Below are positions 1-4,439 of a stretch of DNA of 6,633 nucleotides, in pieces. The DNA is from Gammaproteobacteria bacterium (lineage in GTDB: Bacteria; Pseudomonadota; Gammaproteobacteria; Arenicellales; Arenicellaceae), in the NCBI GenBank assembly GCA_030426005.1, contig JAUHZM010000172.1:1-6633 (forward strand), written 5' to 3'. Under the pieces are notes generated by a model. It worked only from the letters and a program-made list of their open reading frames with translations, was not told where the DNA came from and did not search any database. Position 1 is the stretch's first letter, and every line of letters starts with the position of its first letter. The position numbers and the translations under genes are program-made.

Positions 1-748
1 CCATGCCCAACAAACGTCCGATGAGCATATTATCGAGGTTCAGCCGTGCGGCTTTTAGCACCTCAATACTCAAAAAATAACGTCCGAATTCCAATACTTC
101 ACGCCAGAGCTGCAAACCGAACAGCGGGCCACTGGGTCGCCATGATACTGAGCGCCGGTATCCGATCAACCAGATCGGTGTGGTAAGAAACTTGGGCAAC
201 ACAATTGCCCATGCACCAAGCCCACAGAGCGCCAGCACAGCAGTGATTAGGTTATCGGTCGCCACCTGGCCACCATCAATCATAGCCACTGACTTGAGCC
301 GCTGTTGTCTCTGCACCAGCGCGGCATGCACCATTCCAAAAGGCATCAGCAAGTAGGTTAAAGCGAGCACCTGCAACATGGGCACGAGTGCTGGCGCGTC
401 ATACCAATCTGCGATTGGATACGCAATGGCTACTTGAAGCAGGAATAAACTAAAACAAAAAACCAGATTCAATCGATATGCAGTGTTGCAAACGTCCGCT
501 AGCTGGCTTTCGTCGCATTGTACAATCTTGGCTCCGATACCGTTGCGGCTGAACACCCGGATCAATTCGTTGACGGTCAGCACCAAAGCGGCGAGACCAA
601 ACGCGAGCGGGTCTAGCATCCTTGCCAGAACCACCGCGGTGATTAACCGCGTCCCCCGCACCACGACTTCGCTCGCCCCGAGCCAGCCTAAATTGGTCAA
701 AAAGACATTATTCGCAACTCGTTTTTGCAATGATTTAACCCACCCCAT
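1..748 (-). CDS. Wzx-type polysaccharide/oligosaccharide flippase, N-terminal half (partial at window edge)
   Basis: This reading frame starts at ATG 748 and stays open for 249 codons to the window edge, so the C-terminal half lies outside. The protein is strongly hydrophobic, with membrane segments at roughly residues 33-66, 92-112, 120-145 and 163-195. It carries polysaccharide-synthesis/MOP-family flippase patterns: LARMLDPLAFGL (41-52), RNGIGAKIVQ (68-77) and LDNMLIGRLLG (238-248). Family members are usually about 480-500 residues, flip lipid-linked sugar repeat units across the inner membrane, and serve O-antigen, capsule or exopolysaccharide assembly. The start is fixed by an in-frame TGA (754-752), which is also the stop of the upstream kinase; only one sense codon (ACC) separates them. 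The nearest Shine-Dalgarno-like run is a weak AGGCG at 761-765, about 12 nt away, so translation is probably coupled to the kinase. The family call is firm, but the polysaccharide substrate cannot be read from the sequence. Confidence 0.88.
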   Translation of the reverse strand, partial: MGWVKSLQKRVANNVFLTNLGWLGASEVVVRGTRLITAVVLARMLDPLAFGLAALVLTVNELIRVFSRNGIGAKIVQCDESQLADVCNTAYRLNLVFCFSLFLLQVAIAYPIADWYDAPALVPMLQVLALTYLLMPFGMVHAALVQRQQRLKSVAMIDGGQVATDNLITAVLALCGLGAWAIVLPKFLTTPIWLIGYRRSVSWRPSGPLFGLQLWREVLEFGRYFLSIEVLKAARLNLDNMLIGRLLGM

Positions 749-751
749 GGT

Positions 752-2476
752 TCAACCCGACGCCTGTTGTTTATTGGCAATCCGCGTTAGCTCTTGACGA
801 ATAGCAGAAGAGACCGCAGCCCATTTCGCGAGAACCTCATCCTGCCAGTCAGTAAGCTGGATCGACTCAGGTTCACGCTCAATCTTTTCAAATAATGTGG
901 ATAGAGGGCCTTCCCCCATACTCGCTGCAGCACCTTTTAATGAATGGCCTATTTTCGAAATCGAGTCCGTCTGCCCCGCGTCAATTGCGGACTGCAACGC
1001 AACTAGGCTGGATTCTGTATGGTTGAGAAACGTTTCTGCGATATCGACGAACACAGTCTCCCAGATATCGCCGAACTGGGCCTGAAAATAACTCGAATCA
1101 AAACTGGAGGGTTGCTCGTCATCATTGGGCACAACCGCACCCTGCCTGAGTGGCACTTGCGCCAGCGTCGTGGCCAATTCATTTAAGCTTAGAGGTTTGC
1201 CCAGAAAGCCATCAAACCCCAGCGCTAATAAGCGTTGTTTTTGATCCTGATAATTCGATGCAGTGAGTGCTACGCAATAGTGGCTCGCTATCCGCGCATC
1301 GCCTTCGCGGATGGCTCTGATCGCCTGCTCGCCGTCCATCACCGGCATAATAATATCCATCAACACCAGATCATAGTCCTGAGATTGCAAACGTTGTAAG
1401 GCTTCTGCGCCATTTTCCACCATATCGGCTTCTTGACCGAGTTGTGCCAACTGAGCGGATAACACCTTCTGGTTGATGGGATTGTCCTCCGCCACCAAGA
1501 TGCGTGGTTTATACGCAGTGTCCCTGGCAATCGTGGTGGCAGACGCGCGTGCCTCTACCAACTGCGAAGTAGAAATTTCGGTCGGGAGCCATACCTCAAA
1601 TACACTGCCACGCCCTAATTCACTATGGCAACGAATACCACCTTGCATTAACGCGCAAAGTTGACTGCAGATGGCCAAGCCAAGCCCAAGCCCGCATTGT
1701 GGATTACCTAGCTGTTCATATGCATTAAAGATTTTTTCGATCTGTTCTTCCGGTATGCCCACACCCGTGTCCACTACCTTGACGCGAAGCTCTCCGGTAT
1801 TCGGATTGCTTTCATCCGGAACAAATAACACGATAATCTTGACTGAGCCGCTGTCAGTATTTTTAATCGCATTCGAGACCAGATTATTGAGTATCTGTCG
1901 ATAACGGCCTTTATCTAAACGCACGAAGGAAGGTAAGGACGAATCTAACTCCAGAACCAATTCAATATTTTTCTCATCAGCTTCCAGCTGGAACATGGAA
2001 ACCAGATTGCGGTGAATACGAACGGCGTCAACATCTACCGGGTGTAACACCAGCTTTCCGGCCTCAATTTTGGTGATGTCGAGCATATCATTCAGGAGCA
2101 CGATCAACGATCTAGCAGCACTGTTGATGGTGTCCGCATAATCATACTGCGTGGATGACAACGCTGTTTTGAGCAGTAACTCGGAAAGCCCCGTGATCGC
2201 ATTCAACGGTGTGCGAACTTCGTGACTCATTTGCCCAATAAAACGCAGGCGCTCATTGAGTGTTTTCTGCAACCGCTGGTTACTCACTGATAATTCGTAG
2301 GTCGCCTGTTTAACTTCATCTTCCAACCCCTTTTGAGCCTGTTCCAATTGCTGGTTCAAGACGTACAGTTCTCGAGACTTTTGTTCAAGCAAAATCTCCG
2401 CCTGATCCCGTGCAGTTTTGAGCCGTTCGGCGCGTGACCGTGCCAAACGTAATTGATTTTCCAGGTCGTTGGACAT
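752..2476 (-). CDS. Soluble hybrid histidine kinase (HisKA-HATPase-REC-HPt), probable H-NOX partner
   Basis: This 574-residue kinase has no signal peptide or membrane segment, so it is cytoplasmic. Residues 1-77 are a charged, heptad-like coiled coil. HisKA follows with SHEVRTPLN and phospho-acceptor His85. The ATPase domain has the N box (NNLVSNAIKNT, 197-207), G1 (DTGVGI, 236-241), F box near Phe250 and G2 (GLGLGLAI, 262-269). A receiver spans about 324-440, with acidic pair Glu330/Asp331, acceptor Asp374, Thr405 and Lys427. An HPt domain fills about 460-565, with HSLKG and acceptor His511. No PAS, GAF or other input domain is visible, so the signal probably comes from the H-NOX encoded 40 nt upstream, as in known H-NOX/kinase pairs. 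The HPt would pass phosphate to a separate receiver, most simply the HTH-receiver protein of the same operon. ATG 2476 follows GGGGGA at about 10 nt and AAGG at 2 nt. Partner assignments are inferred. Confidence 0.93.
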   Translation of the reverse strand: MSNDLENQLRLARSRAERLKTARDQAEILLEQKSRELYVLNQQLEQAQKGLEDEVKQATYELSVSNQRLQKTLNERLRFIGQMSHEVRTPLNAITGLSELLLKTALSSTQYDYADTINSAARSLIVLLNDMLDITKIEAGKLVLHPVDVDAVRIHRNLVSMFQLEADEKNIELVLELDSSLPSFVRLDKGRYRQILNNLVSNAIKNTDSGSVKIIVLFVPDESNPNTGELRVKVVDTGVGIPEEQIEKIFNAYEQLGNPQCGLGLGLAICSQLCALMQGGIRCHSELGRGSVFEVWLPTEISTSQLVEARASATTIARDTAYKPRILVAEDNPINQKVLSAQLAQLGQEADMVENGAEALQRLQSQDYDLVLMDIIMPVMDGEQAIRAIREGDARIASHYCVALTASNYQDQKQRLLALGFDGFLGKPLSLNELATTLAQVPLRQGAVVPNDDEQPSSFDSSYFQAQFGDIWETVFVDIAETFLNHTESSLVALQSAIDAGQTDSISKIGHSLKGAAASMGEGPLSTLFEKIEREPESIQLTDWQDEVLAKWAAVSSAIRQELTRIANKQQASG

Positions 2477-2516
2477 CGCCTTGTATTCCCCCGAGTAAAG
2501 GCCTGAACGATCCAGC

Positions 2517-3053
2517 TTAGCTTAGCTGAATCACGAACTTAGCAGCACATTGATCATCGGCAATGTTGTAAGAGACCAGTGTTTCTCGATTGCCGAAATA
2601 TTTTATACAGGCATTTACCAGAGCATGGGCGACCGCCGCCAACGGCCGTGGTGACTTGTAATCTAAGGTAAACTGCTGACCATCCGAACGGTATTCAAAC
2701 TTAGGTAGCTCGGCGTCTGGATATAATTTTTTGACTTCAACATGAATGTGATTATCGATTTGCGATAACATTTCTGCGGCTGAGGAAACGCCTTCGAAGA
2801 ATACCTGGTAATCGCGCTTAAACACGCTGAACAAGTGATCTGAGAAAGACTGTAATAAAAAAGCCGCATCATGCTCTGTGTCTGTGACTGCCTGGGTCAG
2901 CAATTGGATTAGTTCTTGATAATCGTATCGCCCGACTCGTGAATAAGCTCCACCAGACGAGACCCCACTATTGTCGATGATGGCTTGCGCATGGTCTGGC
3001 CCAACTGTCTCTTCAAGAAACTCGACAAACTCTGACAGAATAATCCCCTTCAT
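2517..3053 (-). CDS. hnoX: H-NOX haem nitric-oxide sensor protein
   Basis: This 178-residue protein has the usual length of a stand-alone bacterial H-NOX (HNOB family) and opens with the typical MKGIILSEF. The proximal haem ligand is His104 in NHIHVEVKKLYPDAELP (101-117); Pro117 matches the conserved haem-distorting proline. The propionate-binding YxSxR motif is Tyr132-Lys-Ser134-Pro-Arg136. Aligned by eye with the Thermoanaerobacter H-NOX, the distal pocket position of Tyr140 is Val141 here. Absence of that tyrosine is associated with NO/CO binding rather than stable O2 binding, so an NO sensor is expected. Only Cys149 and Cys169 are present, so the four-cysteine zinc site of Vibrio/Shewanella homologues looks incomplete. 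Family members inhibit or modulate a neighbouring kinase or cyclase; here the kinase is 40 nt downstream and the HTH-receiver gene ends 15 nt upstream. The start is supported by AGGGG (3059-3063), 5 nt before ATG. NO sensing is inferred from family knowledge. Confidence 0.93.
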   Translation of the reverse strand: MKGIILSEFVEFLEETVGPDHAQAIIDNSGVSSGGAYSRVGRYDYQELIQLLTQAVTDTEHDAAFLLQSFSDHLFSVFKRDYQVFFEGVSSAAEMLSQIDNHIHVEVKKLYPDAELPKFEYRSDGQQFTLDYKSPRPLAAVAHALVNACIKYFGNRETLVSYNIADDQCAAKFVIQLS

Positions 3054-3058
3054 ATTTT

Positions 3059-3063
3059 CCCCT
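3059..3063 (-). promoter_or_regulatory. Ribosome binding site of the H-NOX gene
   Basis: AGGGG lies 5 nt before ATG 3053, inside the 15-nt gap after the HTH-receiver gene's stop codon. It is the strongest Shine-Dalgarno in the operon and fixes the H-NOX start. By contrast, the first gene of the operon has no recognisable one, which suggests H-NOX may be translated more efficiently than the regulator. Confidence 0.75.
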
Positions 3064-3068
3064 ACGAT

Positions 3069-3686
3069 TTAGGTGCCGACGGCTGATTTCGATGGCGACG
3101 ACTCGAGTTCGAGCCGTTCAAAGATTGTAGTTTTCAGTTCATCGACATTGACTGGTTTTTTAAAGAACGCCACTTCCGCGGGGATTCCTCCTCGCTCGGC
3201 GATACTGTCACTAGACAAACCACTAATGACGATGATCTTATCGCTGGATAAAAGTTGTGACTTGTATAGCGAGCGAATCATCTGTAAGCCATCCATACCT
3301 GGCATATAAATGTCTGAAATAAGCAAATCAGGCAATGATTTTCCCATCTCCACCAAGCCCTCGAAACCATCATGTTTCACCACGACTTCCAGTGGCTGTT
3401 GCCAGGAATCAATGACTGCTTGATAAAACTTCGCCACCGTCGGATTGTCTTCAACGACCAAAATGCGTTTTTTCTTCTTGGCATAGTTATGAACCACATC
3501 CAGACTGGGCTTGCCGGCCAAGCGGTCTTCAACCGACTTCGCAACAATGCGGCGATGCCCGCCTGCTGTTTTCCATGCCTCCAGCGATCCGTTTTCTACC
3601 CACAACTGGACAGTTCGCACTGAAACACCAAGTAATTTAGCCGCTTCAATGGTGGTATAAAACTCTTTTTCGTTTTGGTTGCTCAT
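3069..3686 (-). CDS. Response regulator with N-terminal excisionase/MerR-like HTH and C-terminal receiver
   Basis: This 205-residue protein has two domains in the reverse of the usual order. Residues 8-50 form an excisionase/BldC-like winged HTH: YTTIEAAKLLGVSVRTVQLW is followed by the typical wing AGGHRRI. A lysine-rich linker (about 60-73) leads to a receiver at about 74-193, with acidic pair Glu79/Asp80, acceptor Asp125 in SDIYMPGMDG, switch Ser155 and Lys177 before Pro178. All key receiver residues are present, so it should be phosphorylatable, plausibly by the HPt (His511) of the kinase two genes downstream. As the first gene of the tight cluster it is the likely transcriptional output of the relay, and the TATCAT boxes just upstream are candidate sites for autoregulation. 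ATG 3686 is the only sensible start, because no in-frame ATG, GTG or TTG lies between an upstream stop and it. It lacks a Shine-Dalgarno. Target genes cannot be read from the sequence. Confidence 0.9.
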   Translation of the reverse strand: MSNQNEKEFYTTIEAAKLLGVSVRTVQLWVENGSLEAWKTAGGHRRIVAKSVEDRLAGKPSLDVVHNYAKKKKRILVVEDNPTVAKFYQAVIDSWQQPLEVVVKHDGFEGLVEMGKSLPDLLISDIYMPGMDGLQMIRSLYKSQLLSSDKIIVISGLSSDSIAERGGIPAEVAFFKKPVNVDELKTTIFERLELESSPSKSAVGT

Positions 3687-3689
3687 TTT

Positions 3690-3734
3690 AATGATAAATA
3701 TAATAGAGTAGGCTCTATCATTTTTATCATTTAT
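3690..3734 (-). promoter_or_regulatory. Promoter-proximal operator region with TATCAT boxes upstream of the HTH-receiver/H-NOX operon
   Basis: Read on the + strand, TATCATTT occurs at 3716-3723 and again at 3725-3732, a direct repeat with a 9-bp period. The inverted form AATGATA lies at 3690-3696. A perfect 6-bp inverted repeat, ATAGAG-TAGG-CTCTAT (3703-3718), overlaps the first box. On the minus strand TATTAT (3705-3700) or TATATT (3702-3697) could be a -10 element, each matching 5 of 6 consensus bases. No TTGACA-like -35 stands 17 bp upstream; the direct repeats occupy that place. This suits an activator-dependent or repressible promoter. A start point about 7 nt beyond the -10 would leave a leader of only 6-8 nt before ATG 3686. 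The boxes are seen directly; promoter function and the binding protein are inference. Confidence 0.5.
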
Positions 3735-3868
3735 TGCGCTAAATGCAAGCTATATTTTAAATAAACCTAGAAATACTCGCATTTATGATACTTTTATCAT
3801 ATTTCTAATGCAGGGTTCGCGCTGACTCGAAAGGTTTGGGGCACTGAACTAAACGCGTGAATGCGGAT
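3735..3868. other. Intergenic DNA between lipoprotein-like gene and HTH-receiver gene
   Basis: I find no open frame with coding features here. Apart from the inverted repeat at 3784-3801, the stretch contains AT-rich DNA (3736-3783) and a more GC-balanced part (3805-3868) just after the lipoprotein-like gene's stop. I see no convincing hairpin followed by a T-run, so it is unclear whether transcripts of the upstream gene stop before the four-gene operon. Confidence 0.5.
3784..3801. promoter_or_regulatory. Upstream inverted-repeat operator candidate (TATGATA-N4-TATCATA)
   Basis: This is a perfect 7-bp inverted repeat with a 4-bp spacer (CTTT on the + strand), about 98 bp upstream of the HTH-receiver start. 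Its half-site TATCATA matches the boxes at 3690-3734, so one regulator probably reads all of them. There is no adjoining T-run that would make it a terminator. The role as an operator is inferred from recurrence of the same half-site. Confidence 0.5.
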
Positions 3869-4261
3869 TTACTCGTTTGAATCACCTATTACATCCAAAG
3901 GAGCGTGCTCAATGGATTTGAGCTCCTCGAATTTACCTGCCATGGTCTCAGCATCCTGTTCTGAGTCGCGTGTGGACTCAGCTAAAACCTCATCAATAAA
4001 GTCAACCCGATGTTGTTCCGCGTTATTGTCAAAGTCTGAGCTAATCATCGCATCGTGTGTCTCATCCTGAGCATCACTGACCATTAAGTTGGATTGCAAT
4101 AGTGATTCCTCCAACTTTGAGGTAAAGGCCGGATCGGCGGTGTCCTGATCGGTCAGCTCAGTGTCCAACGCATCGACCGTCGACGTCGGCTGGTCATCGT
4201 TCGAACACGCATTCGTCAACAAAAGGACGCTCATAAAAAAATAATAACGAAGCTTTGTCAT
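3869..4261 (-). CDS. Small acidic lipoprotein-like protein, unknown function
   Basis: I do not recognise this 130-residue protein. It begins with a short basic and hydrophobic leader (MTKLRYYFFMSVLLLTNAC), which looks like a lipoprotein signal peptide with Cys19 as the lipidated residue. The lipobox is imperfect: Asn17 sits at -2, an unusual residue there, while Ala18 at -1 is normal. Ser20 at +2 would favour outer-membrane sorting. The remaining 110 or so residues are very rich in Asp, Glu, Ser and Thr, with few hydrophobics, suggesting a disordered or extended periplasmic tail. There is no strong Shine-Dalgarno before ATG 4261. The leader, the absence of a competing frame and an isolated position between the fusA terminator and the next regulatory region support it as a real gene. 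It could instead be a periplasmic protein with a cleaved signal, or a chance frame, though the leader argues against chance. Confidence 0.62.
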   Translation of the reverse strand: MTKLRYYFFMSVLLLTNACSNDDQPTSTVDALDTELTDQDTADPAFTSKLEESLLQSNLMVSDAQDETHDAMISSDFDNNAEQHRVDFIDEVLAESTRDSEQDAETMAGKFEELKSIEHAPLDVIGDSNE

Positions 4262-4371
4262 ACAACTGACTCATGTCTCAGTGGTTAGCGTTAATGCAAA
4301 AAATCTAACAGAAGCACCGGTCTCGTACCAGCCCTGAACACGGGCATAGTATTAACGTTTGGCTAAGGCAT
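4262..4371. other. Leader region of the lipoprotein-like gene
   Basis: These 110 bases hold no gene. They lie between the terminator of the EF-G gene and ATG 4261, so a promoter for the lipoprotein-like gene should be here, but I find no convincing -35/-10 pair. A short ACTGA/TCAGT inverted repeat (4265-4269 and 4278-4282) sits just before the start, and GCCC/GGGC could pair around 4331-4345. Both are too short to assign a role. Confidence 0.4.
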
Positions 4372-4401
4372 AAAAAAGCCCCACCAATATCTGGTGAGGC
4401 T
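4372..4401 (-). terminator. Intrinsic terminator of the EF-G gene
   Basis: On the minus strand, AGCCTCACCA, a 5-base loop and TGGTGGGGCT form a 10-bp stem with one G-U wobble, followed directly by six T residues (4377-4372, the first closing the stem). It lies about 40 nt after the EF-G stop codon. The flanking A-run upstream of the stem also makes a T-run on the + strand, so weak termination in that direction is possible, with one C/A mismatch in the stem. Confidence 0.88.
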
Positions 4402-4417
4402 CTTTTTAATCCGTGTT

Positions 4418-4431
4418 GTGCTAATTAGCAC
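4418..4431. repeat. 14-bp perfect palindrome GTGCTAATTAGCAC after the EF-G stop
   Basis: GTGCTAATTAGCAC is a perfect palindrome 8 nt beyond the EF-G stop codon. Flanking GTGTT (4413-4417) and AACAC (4434-4438) extend the symmetry with a 2-base bulge, so the mRNA could fold a hairpin between the stop and the terminator. There is no T-run, so it is not a second terminator. It could be a protein-binding site or a 3'-end stabilising structure. Confidence 0.5.
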
Positions 4432-4439
4432 TTAACACA

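Noticed and set aside
483..797. A 104-codon plus-strand frame overlapping the flippase start and kinase end
   Set aside because: It is the antisense of two well-supported minus-strand genes and shows no domain-like pattern.
2512..2529. Short CAGCT/AGCTG hairpin with repeated CTTAG at the end of the H-NOX gene
   Set aside because: It has only 5-bp arms, no T-run, and lies inside a tightly spaced operon, so a terminator call is not supported.
2663..2872. A 69-codon minus-strand frame inside the H-NOX gene
   Set aside because: It is an alternative frame of a gene whose own frame carries all H-NOX motifs, and it has no features of its own.
3723..3742. TTGCAT (minus strand, 3747-3742) as a -35 for the HTH-receiver promoter
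   Set aside because: No hexamer close to TATAAT lies 16-18 bp downstream, so I could not support a standard sigma-70 pair here.
3861..4070. A 69-codon plus-strand frame opposite the lipoprotein-like gene
   Set aside because: The minus-strand frame is longer and has a signal-like leader; the plus-strand frame has neither coding pattern nor context.
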